64,000 nucleotides of DNA from Rubritalea profundi (GCF_002954445.1 NZ_MQWA01000001.1:3741780-3805779), one strand, 5' to 3'. Positions 8,279-17,760 are shown, counted from the first letter of the stretch. Notes: generated from the sequence alone by a model not told the origin. Numbers and translations are program-made.

Positions 8279-9712
8279 TTAGATGTCGAGTTCTTTGAGT
8301 TTGCGCTGAAGTGTGCGACGGCTGATACCTAGCAGTTCAGCTGCAGCAGTGCGATTATTATTTGTGTGTTTCAATGCTTGCTGAATCATTTCTGACTCAA
8401 GGGTGTGCAGATTGAAGCTGAGCGGGGATGTCTGAAGCTCGGGGAGTGCGTTTTGCTGGCTGTCGGTATTTGAGTCATCTGAGGACGGCGGAATAAGATG
8501 GGCGCCGGATTGAATGTTGAAAGGGAGATGGATAGATTCGATGCTCGTGCCATTACTCATGACGACTCCATGCTCAATGGCGGTGCGCAGTTCGCGGACG
8601 TTGCCTGGCCAGTTATAGTGTTGAATTTGTCTAGAGGCCTCAATCGAGATGGAGCTCACTTGTTTGTTGTTCTCTTGATTAAACTCTTTGAGGAATACAT
8701 TTGCTAGAAGGATGATGTCTTCTTTGCGGTTCCTTAAGGGGGGGAGCACCATCTTGACTACATTGAGCCTAAAAAAAAGATCTTCGCGGAAGTCTCCTTT
8801 TGCGACCATTCTCGCAAGATTTTTGTTAGTGGCAGTAATGACTCTTACATCTATGTTGATGGTCGAGTTAGATCCGACGCGCTCGATAGTGCGCTCGGAG
8901 AGGACTCGTAGTAGTTTGACCTGTGTTGCTTGATCAACTTCCCCGATTTCATCCAGAAAAAGTGTTCCACCATCAGCTTGCTCGAAGCGACCAATGCGTC
9001 TTTGGCTGGCACCGGTGAATGCGCCTTTCTCGTGGCCAAAAAGTTCGCTTTCTAGTAGTTGAGGAGAGAGGGCTGCGCAGTTGACCGTAATTATTTTGTC
9101 TTTGGCGCGGCCGCTGAGTGAATGGATGGCATTGGCTACCACCTCTTTTCCCGTTCCAGATTCGCCTTCGATGAGGACGGTGGCTTTCGTGGGTGAGATC
9201 TGTGTGATCATCGCATGGATTTGCGCCATTGCTGGTGAGTTGCCTATGAGCGGCTCTAGCCCGTGCGGTTGTTTACCAACCTTTTTACGAAGCTCTTGGT
9301 TTTCAGTCTCTAGTTTTTGGTTATTCGACTCAAGTGATCTGCTACGCAATGCGCGTTTGATCATGAATTCCACCTCATCAATATTGAGGGGTTTGGTGAC
9401 AAAATGCCAAGCTCCCCGGCGCATCGCTTCGACCGCTGTATCGACTGACCCATAGGCGGTCATCATGATGGCTATGGGAGCATGTGGAAGCTTCAGTATG
9501 TTATCTAGAAGATCCATCCCACTGTCTCCACCCATGCGTAGATCTGTGAGGACGAGGTCTATTTTCTCTGAGTTGAGAATATTTGTAGCCTCTCTGATAT
9601 CTGAGGCTACGTAGCAGTCGAATTCATCTTCGAGAGCCATGCGGAGGCCGTCTCGGGTAGATTTTTCGTCGTCGACGATGAGGATAGTGGCGTCCATAGG
9701 GTAGGTGATCAA
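8279..9712 (-). CDS. Sigma-54-dependent response regulator (NtrC family)
   Basis: This 477-residue activator has three domains. The receiver domain (about 7-120) shows the acidic pair DD at 14-15 and the phospho-acceptor D57 in [10 protein letters not shown]. The AAA+ domain (about 154-390) has Walker A GESGTGKE (183-190), the sigma-54 contact loop GAFTGA (230-235) and Walker B DEIGEV. A Fis-type HTH lies at the C-terminus ([20 protein letters not shown]). It is expected to switch on sigma-54 promoters when phosphorylated by the kinase encoded directly upstream. Its ATG overlaps the kinase stop codon (ATGA), which is why I kept the start at 9712 rather than the internal Met at residue 6. Confidence 0.93.
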   Translation of the reverse strand: MITYPMDATILIVDDEKSTRDGLRMALEDEFDCYVASDIREATNILNSEKIDLVLTDLRMGGDSGMDLLDNILKLPHAPIAIMMTAYGSVDTAVEAMRRGAWHFVTKPLNIDEVEFMIKRALRSRSLESNNQKLETENQELRKKVGKQPHGLEPLIGNSPAMAQIHAMITQISPTKATVLIEGESGTGKEVVANAIHSLSGRAKDKIITVNCAALSPQLLESELFGHEKGAFTGASQRRIGRFEQADGGTLFLDEIGEVDQATQVKLLRVLSERTIERVGSNSTINIDVRVITATNKNLARMVAKGDFREDLFFRLNVVKMVLPPLRNRKEDIILLANVFLKEFNQENNKQVSSISIEASRQIQHYNWPGNVRELRTAIEHGVVMSNGTSIESIHLPFNIQSGAHLIPPSSDDSNTDSQQNALPELQTSPLSFNLHTLESEMIQQALKHTNNNRTAAAELLGISRRTLQRKLKELDI

Positions 9713-10893
9713 TGTTCTAGATCGATAATTTCCGATTGATTGTCTGGTAGGAGGCGTAGATGGCGCTCCTCTCGTGGGAAGTGAAGCTTGATTGTAGTGC
9801 CTTCATCAAGCTCACTTTGTACTTCTATTTCACCTCCGTGTTCACGAATGATGCGCCTGACCACAATGAGTCCGAGTCCGGTCCCAGAGCTCTTGGTGGT
9901 TTTGTAGGGTTCGTAGAGAGATCCCATATGCTCTGGTGAGATTCCTGAGCCGTTGTCGCGGATGCTTAGGGTGACTTCGTAGTCTGATGTATCGGTGTTG
10001 ATCCAGAGGTTTCCTCCCGACGCGGGTAAAGCTTGGGCTGCATTGCGAATGAGATTGTAGAGGGCTTGTTGGATTTGGTCAGCATCTAGATCGAGGAGAG
10101 GTAAACTTCCCGCTAAGTCTAGAGTTATTTGAGCATGCCTACTTTGTAGTTCTGCCTCTAGTGTGCTTAGCGTGGTTTTTAAAATGTCATGGAGTTGACG
10201 TTTTTCTCTAACGGGGGAGGTGGGCCGTACAGCGTGGAGGAATTGCTTGAGGATAGAGTCGAGTCTCTTGATTTCTCCTTGGGCGGTAGAGAGAAGTGCT
10301 CCTAACTCATTTTTATCACCTTTCGGGAGTTTGCGTAATTTGCGCTGCATGAGCTGCAGGTGAATGTCCAGAGAGTTGAGTGGGTTTCCGATTTCATGAG
10401 CGACACCAGCGGCGAGTAAAGTGAGCGCGTTGAGCTTTTCGCTCTCGAGGAATTCTGCTGCCTCTTGCTTGGATTTCGTGACATCCCTAACGAGCATGAC
10501 ATACCCTAAATGCTCGTCATTTTCTACGATGTGACTTTTTATGGGTGATATGTAAAAATTGAGCGTGAGTTGTTCTGGGTAAAATACTTCTAGATCTCTA
10601 TTTGTGACACTGTCTGGTCTAGCGACAGAGTTCCAATCGAAACCGCGGATGGCTGTATTGATGTGCTGCCCAATACATTTTTGGTGCTCAATTCCAAAGA
10701 AATTGAGCACCGATTGGTTAGCGAATGTGATGATTCCCTCGGGCGAAAGAATGAGTAAACCTTCTTTGAGCGCTTCAAAAACGTTCTCTAAAAATCCTTT
10801 ATCGCGGACCAGACGACTCACCAGATTTTGTACCTCACTGGGAGAAAATCTATCTAAGCGCGTGATGAGCTTGTCTAGGAAGCCGTCTTTCAT
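9709..10893 (-). CDS. PAS-containing sensor histidine kinase (NtrB-like)
   Basis: This 394-residue kinase has no transmembrane segment, so it probably senses a cytoplasmic signal. A PAS domain (about 35-140) precedes the dimerisation region with the phospho-accepting His166 in AHEIGNPLNSLD. The ATPase domain shows the N box (LYNLIRNAAQAL), G1 (DNGSGI) and G2 (GTGLGL) motifs. It is translationally coupled to the NtrC-type regulator by a 4-base overlap. The gene is divergent from cutA with only 13 bases between the start codons, so each promoter must lie inside the other gene or be shared. Confidence 0.93.
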   Translation of the reverse strand: MKDGFLDKLITRLDRFSPSEVQNLVSRLVRDKGFLENVFEALKEGLLILSPEGIITFANQSVLNFFGIEHQKCIGQHINTAIRGFDWNSVARPDSVTNRDLEVFYPEQLTLNFYISPIKSHIVENDEHLGYVMLVRDVTKSKQEAAEFLESEKLNALTLLAAGVAHEIGNPLNSLDIHLQLMQRKLRKLPKGDKNELGALLSTAQGEIKRLDSILKQFLHAVRPTSPVREKRQLHDILKTTLSTLEAELQSRHAQITLDLAGSLPLLDLDADQIQQALYNLIRNAAQALPASGGNLWINTDTSDYEVTLSIRDNGSGISPEHMGSLYEPYKTTKSSGTGLGLIVVRRIIREHGGEIEVQSELDEGTTIKLHFPREERHLRLLPDNQSEIIDLEH

Positions 10894-10906
10894 CTATAGT
10901 GTGAGA

Positions 10907-11230
10907 ATGGAAGTTATTTTAGTGTATATCAATTTCCCGAATAGGGAGAGTGCGCGTCAGATTGGCACAGGGCTGATAGAAAAGCAACTGGCGGCTTGTG
11001 TCAACATCATCCCTGAAGTTGAGTCAATCTACCAATGGAAAGGTGAGGTCAAAGTCGAGAATGAGGTGATGGTCATTGTTAAGACCACTGCGAGCCGCTA
11101 CAAGCAACTCGAGGCGTTCGTGCTTGAAAAACACCCTTATGATGTGCCTGAGGTAATTAGCCTCCCTTTATCGCAGGGTTCGGAGTCATACCTCAACTGG
11201 GTGCAGGATAAAATGGAGGGCTATCATTAG
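10907..11230 (+). CDS. cutA: CutA family divalent-cation tolerance protein
   Basis: CutA is a small trimeric, ferredoxin-like protein linked to divalent metal tolerance; its biochemical job is still debated. The 107-residue product has the hallmark stretches LIEKQLAACVNIIPEVESIY, QWKGEV and KHPYDVPEVISLP. I chose the ATG at 10907 because the family begins with a hydrophobic strand (EVILVYINFPN). The frame stays open upstream to 10604, but that part is antisense to the kinase gene. It ends 9 bases before the convergent CII-like gene. Confidence 0.92.
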   Translation: MEVILVYINFPNRESARQIGTGLIEKQLAACVNIIPEVESIYQWKGEVKVENEVMVIVKTTASRYKQLEAFVLEKHPYDVPEVISLPLSQGSESYLNWVQDKMEGYH

Positions 11231-11239
11231 AGGTGAGCT

Positions 11240-11749
11240 CTAGTAGAGGGTTTTTCGTGGCTCCTCAACGGTCGGCTGTGGCGGTGCCGGTTGTTCGACC
11301 ATGATCTCAAAATCACCCTCTTCGCAGCAGCGAACAAATCCTTCTGCATAACCTTTGAGCTGATCCCAAACTCTACGAATTTCATCAGCTTCATTGCTGG
11401 TGATTGAGTTATCGAGAGCTGCGGCTGAGATTTGCGATAGAAGATGAGAGAACTGGCCAACGATTTCATTGGTTGCTGGTAGGTATTGAAATCCCTTCTT
11501 GCAGTGGCTTTCGGGATTACGGACGAAGTAACCTCCGCATTGTTCAGCTAAATGTTCGATGATGGCATGATGGCCAGTGAGTTCGAAAATATTTACAATG
11601 CGGTCAATCGGGTTTCTGCTGCCAGATCCTAGACCCGATTGATCCTGAGCCCACTTATAAACGAGTGAAAGCGAGACTCCTAATTCTGAGGCGACGACTT
11701 TTGGGGACGTTTCTTTGAAAGCAATTTTTAACACTTCATGGGATTCCAT
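11240..11749 (-). CDS. CII/CP76-like helix-turn-helix protein (putative regulator)
   Basis: This 169-residue protein starts with a helix-turn-helix (about 15-35, PKVVASELGVSLSLVYKWAQ). The segments GSRNPIDRIVNIFELTG and EQCGGYFVRNP follow, a pattern I associate with the phage CII/CP76 regulator family. The middle is helical and the last 20 residues are Pro/Glu-rich. No other phage gene is nearby, so it may be a domesticated regulator; its targets cannot be told from the sequence. Assignment to the family is from memory of its conserved blocks. Confidence 0.6.
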   Translation of the reverse strand: MESHEVLKIAFKETSPKVVASELGVSLSLVYKWAQDQSGLGSGSRNPIDRIVNIFELTGHHAIIEHLAEQCGGYFVRNPESHCKKGFQYLPATNEIVGQFSHLLSQISAAALDNSITSNEADEIRRVWDQLKGYAEGFVRCCEEGDFEIMVEQPAPPQPTVEEPRKTLY

Positions 11750-11857
11750 ACGGTTGTTTTAGGAAGAAGCTTTATATTTTCAAGGATCATATTTTAAGAG
11801 TCGAGTCTAGACGGTTAGCAATGCTTGTGAAATGGTGGGTTTAGAACTTAAGTAACT

Positions 11858-13819
11858 ATGAAGACCATCCATGTAGCAGCAGGCAGTGTGAATCAAACTC
11901 CATTAGATTGGGAAGGGAATCTATCTCGCCTCATCGCCGTGATCAACGAAGCTAAGCAGAGCGGGGTGCAAGTTTTGTGCCTCCCTGAATTGGCGGTTAC
12001 AGGCTACGGCTGCGAAGATGCTTTTTTGATGCCTAATACAGTGGAACGCGTGGAGAGTGTGTTAGCTGAACTACTACCGCACAGCTGTGGTATGGTGGTG
12101 AGCGTAGGTCTCCCATGGCGTCACAATCACGCGCTATTTAACGTAGTAGCAGTGCTAGTAGATGGTGAGTTACTAGGCCTTGTGGGTAAGCAACACCTTG
12201 CTGGTGATGGACTTCACTACGAGCCTAGATGGTTTAACCCTTGGCCACGTGGTGAGGTGGCTGTGACTCAGTGTTTGAGGCAAGACGTGCTACTGGGTGA
12301 TCTTTTATTTGATGTGAGCGGTGTCCGTATAGGCTTTGAGATTTGCGAGGACGCATGGTCGGCAAATCGTCCAGGAGCTACTCTTTCCGCCTATGGATTA
12401 GACTTATTACTCAACCCTAGTGCGAGTCATTTCGCTTTCGGTAAGCAACGACTACGTGAGCGCTTTATCAATGAAGGTACGAGGAGTTGTGGCTGCGCCT
12501 ACTTGTACGCAAATTTACTAGGAAATGAATCTGGACGGGTCATTTTTGATGGTGGTCCACTGATTTCAAATCAAGGCGAGCTGGTAGCACATGGTGAGAG
12601 ATTTAGTTTTATGGATCATACACTTGTGTCTGCATTGATTGATATTGAAGTCAATCGCAGCAAGGTCGCCTCGACGGCTAGTCGCTTAGTTGATGTGAGT
12701 GACCCCATTGGCCTAGTGCGGTCAGATTGGCAGCCAGAATTTTTGCTCGCAGCACCCAGCCTGCATATCGAACGGTCAGCTTGGAGCAAAGAAGAAGAGT
12801 TTACGCATGCGGTGGGTTTAGCTTTATTCGACTATTTACGTAAAAGTTATTCGCAGGGTTTCGTGGTGTCTCTGAGTGGTGGAGCGGATTCCTCGGCTGT
12901 GAGTTGCCTCGTCTATATTGGGCTGCGTCTAGCTCTAGCTGAGTTAGGCGAGGCAGGGGTGCGTGAGCGTTTGCCTCACATTGAGCTGCCGCAGAATGTT
13001 GATGAATGGATGTCTCAGTTATTGGCCTGCGTTTATCAAGCATCCGAGAACAGCGGCGGGGCCACCGAGTTGAGCGCTAAAGAACTAGCTGAATACCTAG
13101 GGGCAGATTATCAAAGCTGGCTCATCGCGCCATTAGTAGAGGGCTACACCTCAATGGTTAGTGATGGCATCGGCCGTGAACTTACTTGGACTAAAGACGA
13201 TCTGGCCCTACAAAATATCCAGGCGCGAGTTCGCTCTCCTGGGATCTGGATGTTAGCTAATATTAGAAATTCACTATTACTCGCTACCAGCAATCGCTCT
13301 GAAGTGGCAGTTGGGTACGCTACGATGGATGGCGACACCTCTGGCGGATTGAGCCCCATCGGAGGAATAGACAAAGCTTTCCTCCGCAACTGGTTAGTCT
13401 GGCTAGAGAATGAGGGCTCCGAGCTGATTCAGCCGATCCCAGCCTTGAAATCCGTCAACAGATTACAGCCGACTGCCGAGCTGCGCCCATCTGATCAAGG
13501 TCAGACGGATGAAAGCGATCTCATGCCGTATCCCGTTCTCGATGCTATTGAGCGAGCAGCCATTAGAGATAAGCGAGCTCCGCTGGCTATTTACATTCTG
13601 ATTCGGGAGCTATTCCCAGATTATCCAGCCGAGCAATTGAAGGAGTGGGTTTTGAAGTTTTTCCGACTCTGGTGTCGCAATCAATGGAAGCGTGAGCGCT
13701 GCGCTCCATCATTCCATGTTGATGATGAAAACCTCGACCCCAAGACATGGTGCCGTTTCCCCATCCTCTCAAGTGGCTTCGCTGTTGAGTTGAAGGAGTT
13801 AGAAGGGTTTTCTGAGTAG
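11858..13819 (+). CDS. nadE: Glutamine-dependent NAD+ synthetase
   Basis: This enzyme makes NAD+ from deamido-NAD+, ATP and glutamine in the cytoplasm. The 653-residue protein has the two-domain architecture. An N-terminal nitrilase-type glutaminase carries its Glu in LCLPELAVTGYG, Lys in GKQHLAGDG and Cys in GFEICEDAW. A C-terminal synthetase carries the ATP-pyrophosphatase loop SLSGGADSSAVS. The downstream ANIRNSLLLATSNRSEVAVGYATMDGD region, split here as NIRNSLLLATSNRSE and AVGYATMDGD, is also typical. The length fits the long glutamine-using form, not the short ammonia-only enzyme. It is divergent from the CII-like gene, with a 108-base intergenic region that must contain both promoters. 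Confidence 0.95.
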   Translation: MKTIHVAAGSVNQTPLDWEGNLSRLIAVINEAKQSGVQVLCLPELAVTGYGCEDAFLMPNTVERVESVLAELLPHSCGMVVSVGLPWRHNHALFNVVAVLVDGELLGLVGKQHLAGDGLHYEPRWFNPWPRGEVAVTQCLRQDVLLGDLLFDVSGVRIGFEICEDAWSANRPGATLSAYGLDLLLNPSASHFAFGKQRLRERFINEGTRSCGCAYLYANLLGNESGRVIFDGGPLISNQGELVAHGERFSFMDHTLVSALIDIEVNRSKVASTASRLVDVSDPIGLVRSDWQPEFLLAAPSLHIERSAWSKEEEFTHAVGLALFDYLRKSYSQGFVVSLSGGADSSAVSCLVYIGLRLALAELGEAGVRERLPHIELPQNVDEWMSQLLACVYQASENSGGATELSAKELAEYLGADYQSWLIAPLVEGYTSMVSDGIGRELTWTKDDLALQNIQARVRSPGIWMLANIRNSLLLATSNRSEVAVGYATMDGDTSGGLSPIGGIDKAFLRNWLVWLENEGSELIQPIPALKSVNRLQPTAELRPSDQGQTDESDLMPYPVLDAIERAAIRDKRAPLAIYILIRELFPDYPAEQLKEWVLKFFRLWCRNQWKRERCAPSFHVDDENLDPKTWCRFPILSSGFAVELKELEGFSE

Positions 13820-13928
13820 TTTTCTCGCTTAAATCACACGAAGCGACAATTTCACAACTCCAAGCCCTCCTGCTTGGGTGTTCTCCAATAGGCAGCTTCA
13901 CTGGACTTATTGCCGTCTAGTGTAAGTC

Positions 13929-13975
13929 ATAAACAAAAAGACGCGATGAGTGGAACTCCGTGCGCTTTTGTTTAT
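13929..13975 (-). terminator. Probable terminator downstream of leuB
   Basis: Flanking arms ATAAACAAAA and TTTTGTTTAT are perfectly complementary, and GC-rich bases inside can partly pair. On the minus strand the inner stem is followed by five T residues. It lies about 20 bases past the leuB stop codon. Its right side shares 19 of 20 bases (13961-13980) with 61501-61520, which is likewise downstream of a minus-strand gene. Confidence 0.6.
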
Positions 13976-13992
13976 AGCAATAGAGGGTCAGC

Positions 13993-15102
13993 TTACGCTT
14001 GGATTGCTGCGACGACTGCAGTGCCCATTTCGGCAGTGCCTACTTTGGTTTCATTGCCGGCACCTGTATACAAGTCGCCGGTGCGGAGCCCCTGATCAAT
14101 GACGCTTTTGACTGCTTTATCGATCGCATCTGCCGCATCATCTTCACCCAGTGAGTAACGTAGAAGCATGGAGACTGAAAGGATTTGAGCAATTGGGTTG
14201 GCGATGCCTTGGCCTGCGATGTCTGGAGCTGAGCCACCAGATGGCTCGTACATTCCATAATAGAGTCCGTTGTCCTTCTGGTTCCCCAAGGATGCAGATG
14301 GGAGCATGCCAAGTGAACCTGAAAGCATCGCCATTTCGTCTGATAGGATATCGCCGAAGAGATTGCCTGTAACGATGACGTCGAATGAGTTGGGCTGCTT
14401 AATGAGCTGCATTGCTGCGTTGTCCACGTAGAGATGTGAGAGTTCTACTTCTGGGAATTCTTTAGACATTTCAGTGGCAACTTCGCGCCAGAGGATAGAG
14501 CATTGGAGGACGTTTGCTTTGTCCACGGAGCAAAGTCGTTTATCGCGACCCATTGCTGCGACGAATGCCACGCGGCAGATACGCTCGATCTCGTGCTTAC
14601 TGTATACCATGGTGTCGTACGCAGTCGGATTATCCTGGTTGTCATCACGGCCTTTCGGGGTGCCAAAGTAGATCCCACCTGTGAGTTCCCGGACGCAAAG
14701 AACATCAAAACCATTCGGAATGAGCTCATTCTTTATAGGCGATGCGTGCTGGAGTGCGGGTAGGCAAACGCCTGGGCGAAGGTTAGCGTAGAGGTTAAAA
14801 TGTTTACGGAGAGGGAGGAGGGCACCGCGCTCGGGTTGGTCATCGGGAGCGAGGTTTACCCATTTAGGCCCACCGACGGAGCCAAACAGGATGGCGTCAG
14901 CTTGTTCGCAAGCTTTGACTGTTTCTTCAGGGAGTGGGCAACCTTTTGCATCAATAGCGGCGCCACCAACGAGGCACTCCTCGGTGCTTACTGTGAAGTC
15001 GAAGCGGTCAGATGTGGCTTGCAGCACTTTGAGCGCTTGCTTCATAACTTCAGGGCCGATTCCGTCGCCAGAGAGGACGGTGATGCTGTGGTTGCGGTTC
15101 AT
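13993..15102 (-). CDS. leuB: 3-isopropylmalate dehydrogenase
   Basis: LeuB oxidatively decarboxylates 3-isopropylmalate with NAD+ in leucine biosynthesis. The 369-residue protein shows [11 protein letters not shown] at the N-terminus and the substrate/metal region YVDNAAMQL. The conserved block [20 protein letters not shown] is followed by [18 protein letters not shown], which distinguishes LeuB from isocitrate dehydrogenase. The length is normal for the family. It appears to be a single-gene unit: the flanking genes are on the other strand and leuC/leuD are not nearby. Confidence 0.96.
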   Translation of the reverse strand: MNRNHSITVLSGDGIGPEVMKQALKVLQATSDRFDFTVSTEECLVGGAAIDAKGCPLPEETVKACEQADAILFGSVGGPKWVNLAPDDQPERGALLPLRKHFNLYANLRPGVCLPALQHASPIKNELIPNGFDVLCVRELTGGIYFGTPKGRDDNQDNPTAYDTMVYSKHEIERICRVAFVAAMGRDKRLCSVDKANVLQCSILWREVATEMSKEFPEVELSHLYVDNAAMQLIKQPNSFDVIVTGNLFGDILSDEMAMLSGSLGMLPSASLGNQKDNGLYYGMYEPSGGSAPDIAGQGIANPIAQILSVSMLLRYSLGEDDAADAIDKAVKSVIDQGLRTGDLYTGAGNETKVGTAEMGTAVVAAIQA

Positions 15103-15207
15103 GCGCGGGGTTTAGCAAAGCACTAGGCTCTTGAGAACCCTCATTTTTAAAAATCTTCTATCATATTGTAATTGTACATTGAGTGAGGAGTATTCACCTT
15201 CTGTGGC

Positions 15208-16179
15208 GTGGAACTTTTTCAAGATATTTGCCTTATTATTGTTGGATTTATTGCACTGTATTTCGGTGCTGAATGGTTAGTGAAAGGAGCATCCGAGATA
15301 GCGATCAAAATGGGCATTTCACCTTTGGTTGTTGGCCTTACTGTGGTGGCTTTTGGTACCAGCACTCCTGAGTTACTCGTCTGTCTTGAGGCAAATGCTG
15401 ACGGCCATCCAGATGTAGCTCTAGGGAATATCATCGGATCGAATATATGTAATATTGCTCTCATCTTAGGGATAGCGGCAGTGATGAAGCCTATTGAAAT
15501 TCATCGGCAAATTATTCGTCGCGAAATGCCAATCTTGATCGCGGTGACAATGGGTTTCATAGGTATGCTTTGGAATGGTAGTGTCTCACAAATTGAAGGC
15601 GGAGTCTTATTTCTTTGTGTAGTGACTTATGTGGTAGTGAGTATTGTCCAATCGCGAAAGGAGCAGGGCCGGGATGATTATGGTGAGTTTAGTGCGGGAG
15701 AGGTTGCGGCAGTTCAGCAGTCAGGTGCTAAGAAATCGGCAATCAGCGTGGTGTTTATTTTAGTCGGGCTAGGCGTGTTGAAGTTTGGGTCAGAATGGTT
15801 AGTGGAAGGTGGAGAAAATGTAGCCACTGCGATGGGTATTGAGGAGGCGATTATCGCGCTCTTCCTCTTCGCGTTTGGAACATCATTGCCAGAGCTCGCT
15901 ACTTCTATCGTCGCAGTACGTAAGGGCGAGGGAGATATTATTACGGGCAATGCGATAGGCTCATGCATTTTCAATATTTTAGCGGTGATTGGTATCACGG
16001 CGATGGTAAAACCGATTGCTCAAGGTGAGATTGAGCTCCTTGACAAGATGGTTATGCTGGGGGTGACAGTTGGTATCTTCTTTTTCATGTGGAGTAGAAT
16101 GCGCCTCAATAGGATCGAAGGAGTTATTCTATTAGTCGGCTATGCTGTGTACTGTGTTGTTCGTTACAATATTGGTTAA
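15208..16179 (+). CDS. CaCA-family cation antiporter (YrbG-like Na+/Ca2+ exchanger)
   Basis: This 323-residue inner-membrane protein exchanges calcium or a related cation against sodium or protons. The two inverted alpha repeats that form the ion pathway are clear. The first has FGTSTPELLVC and GNIIGSNICNIALILG; the second has FGTSLPELATS and GNAIGSCIFNILAVIG. About ten hydrophobic segments are present. The start is a GTG at 15208; a GAGGAG lies 18 bases upstream, too far for an ideal ribosome site, so the start is less certain than the product. Its stop overlaps the next start by one base (TAATG). Confidence 0.9.
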   Translation: MELFQDICLIIVGFIALYFGAEWLVKGASEIAIKMGISPLVVGLTVVAFGTSTPELLVCLEANADGHPDVALGNIIGSNICNIALILGIAAVMKPIEIHRQIIRREMPILIAVTMGFIGMLWNGSVSQIEGGVLFLCVVTYVVVSIVQSRKEQGRDDYGEFSAGEVAAVQQSGAKKSAISVVFILVGLGVLKFGSEWLVEGGENVATAMGIEEAIIALFLFAFGTSLPELATSIVAVRKGEGDIITGNAIGSCIFNILAVIGITAMVKPIAQGEIELLDKMVMLGVTVGIFFFMWSRMRLNRIEGVILLVGYAVYCVVRYNIG

Positions 16180-16887
16180 TGGATTGCCTGAGTCAGATTG
16201 CGCATCGGCCTTACCCGATCCCGGAGGGTAAGCCGCGCTGGCGGCAAAAATGGTTGGACCTTGCTTTCTTTCATTGGCCTGTCGAGGCAACTCTATTTGA
16301 GCGCTTACTATCTGACGGGCTTCAACTCGATCTCTATGATGGAACGGCTTGGGTAAGCGTGGTTCCATTCCGTATGGAAGATGTGATGCTGCGTGGCCTG
16401 CCAGCCGTTCCAAGAGTTTCTAACTTTCCCGAGCTTAATCTCAGAACTTATGTCACCAAAGATGGGAAACCGGGCATCTGGTTTTTCAGTCTTGATGCTG
16501 ATCAGTACCTTGCTGTTTGGGCAGCTAGGAGATTTTTCCATCTACCCTACTTCAAGGCTAATATGCGCTGTGAATTGGAAGATGAAGGGGTAGTTTATTC
16601 CTCTAGAAGAGAGTTGGATGACACTCGTTTTGTGGCTAATATCAACCTGTGAGTGAGGTTTATTACGCAAGGTCAGGGACTTTAGAATGTTAGCTTACTG
16701 AGCGATATTGCTTGTACTCATGCGATGGGGTTCATCTCTACCGTGGCCGCTCCAAGAAATTCGATTTGAGATCTCACAGATTGACTTGGGTGTTGAAGAG
16801 GGTATCGGTTTTAGTTCTCCACCCGTTTGTGCTCAGTTTGCGCGCGAGCTAGAGGAGGCTGTGTGGCCTCTGGAACGCTGCGACTGA
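16179..16887 (+). pseudogene. Decayed DUF2071 (YqjF-like) gene with two frameshifts and an internal stop
   Basis: The first 157 codons (16179-16652) encode the N-terminal two thirds of a DUF2071 protein (FFHWPVEATLFERLLSDGLQ, then VSVVPFRMEDVMLRG and SNFPELNLRTYV). The reading frame ends at a TGA. The missing part continues in other frames: SEVYYARSGTLE just after the stop, then an in-frame TAG near 16694, then LTERYCLYSCDGVHLYRG. After another shift near 16750 comes PWPLQEIRFEIS and the family tail FARELEEAVWPLERC, ending at the TGA 16885-16887. Joined together these give about 236 codons, the usual family length. Three separate lesions argue for true decay. The family's function is not established. 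Confidence 0.8.
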
Positions 16888-16889
16888 AT

Positions 16890-16923
16890 AAAAAAAGGCT
16901 CCGCAGCAATTAAGTGCGGAGCC
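16890..16923 (-). terminator. Strong intrinsic terminator of the AP2-like gene
   Basis: A perfect 9-bp GC-rich stem (GGCTCCGCA with TGCGGAGCC) has a 9-base loop. On the minus strand it is followed by seven T residues. It lies 30 bases past the stop codon of the minus-strand AP2-like gene and could also stop transcripts arriving through the DUF2071 remnant. Confidence 0.85.
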
Positions 16924-16952
16924 TGAATGCATAGTTGGAATTGGTGCAGGGT

Positions 16953-17369
16953 TTAAGCTGCGTCAGTAATTTTCTTGGCTTTTTTGAGTGTGGTTTGGCT
17001 TAGTTTGCCATTCACACGACGAGAATTGTCGACCAGATCTTTAAGTTCTTTTAGGCATTCCTCAGCGGCTTTCATGGCTTTACGTGGACCACCGTATTTC
17101 TTGTCAGAGAAATATTTAGTGAAAGTGGTTCCCGCACGGCTAAGACACAATCTCCAACCTTGGAAGGCTGTAGTCTCGTATGTGAATCGTGTTAAATTCT
17201 TTTTTGATTTCATGATGATTTCATTGGTTAGGATTTTCTGATGAGTCCTAACATTAAAACCCATTTCTAACCAAATGTCAACTACTCTTCGATTCACAAG
17301 TGGCTTCAAATCAATGAATGACCGTTTAAAGTTGGGTGTTTCAGTTAAACTATTAGACGCTGAATCCAT
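16953..17369 (-). CDS. Small basic protein with an AP2-like DNA-binding domain (putative)
   Basis: The 138-residue open frame is Lys-rich. Its central part (about 63-115) reads TTAFQGWRLCLSRAGTTFTK, then YFSDKKYGGPRKAMKAAEEC. This resembles the strand-strand-strand-helix layout of AP2-type DNA-binding domains, in which a conserved W-R contact strand is followed by an alpha helix. The lysine-rich C-terminus fits DNA binding. The gene may really begin at the internal Met53 (17213), where the recognisable domain starts; neither candidate start has a clear ribosome site. It stands alone with a strong terminator behind it. The family call is from pattern only. Confidence 0.5.
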   Translation of the reverse strand: MDSASNSLTETPNFKRSFIDLKPLVNRRVVDIWLEMGFNVRTHQKILTNEIIMKSKKNLTRFTYETTAFQGWRLCLSRAGTTFTKYFSDKKYGGPRKAMKAAEECLKELKDLVDNSRRVNGKLSQTTLKKAKKITDAA

Positions 17370-17627
17370 TACATATCAATGGATCTTTTGTTTCACGATT
17401 GTGGTTAAATCGTCACAATCGTGAGCAGAATAAAAATTCCAAAATGTTTGCTAAATTTCTTAATGAAATCGGATGTTGCTAGACTCTAGATCATGAACAT
17501 TTGTTAAGCACATCTAGGTGACAAAGTTAGGAAATTGAAAAATAGTGGGAAATAAAGTGAATATTGTTCACCCAGAAACCCACAATGTCAGCGATCTACG
17601 CTGTGAGCACGTGAGATAATGGACACC

Positions 17628-17741
17628 GGGAAACGTCGTAAGGCTTTTGCAAGGAAGGAGTTCGCGTGTGGCACCAGTGAGCTGCTGCAAGACCGAGATC
17701 CGCCCCTAACTTAAACACTAGGCAGACACCGGAGGTTTCCC
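17628..17741. ncRNA. Possible structured RNA next to tRNA-Leu (identity unknown)
   Basis: A 7-bp closing stem (GGGAAAC at 17628-17634 with GTTTCCC at 17735-17741) brackets about 100 bases. Inside are further pairings: TTGCA/TGCAA near 17647 and 17686, and a GC-rich hairpin around 17698-17726 (CCGCCCCTA with TAGGCAGA). No convincing coding frame covers it. It lies 19 bases from tRNA-Leu. I compared it by eye with 6S, SRP, tmRNA and RNase P signatures and found no match. Strand is undetermined. The remaining bases 17370-17627 upstream show nothing recognisable apart from a CAGCG/CGCTG hairpin near 17590. Confidence 0.35.
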
Positions 17742-17760
17742 TACAGATAAACAACTCAAA

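Noticed and set aside
17628-17741. 6S RNA or SRP RNA
   Set aside because: The two GGTGTC-like segments are in the same orientation and do not pair as a 6S closing stem, and the conserved SRP loop GGAAG-x-AGCA arrangement is absent.
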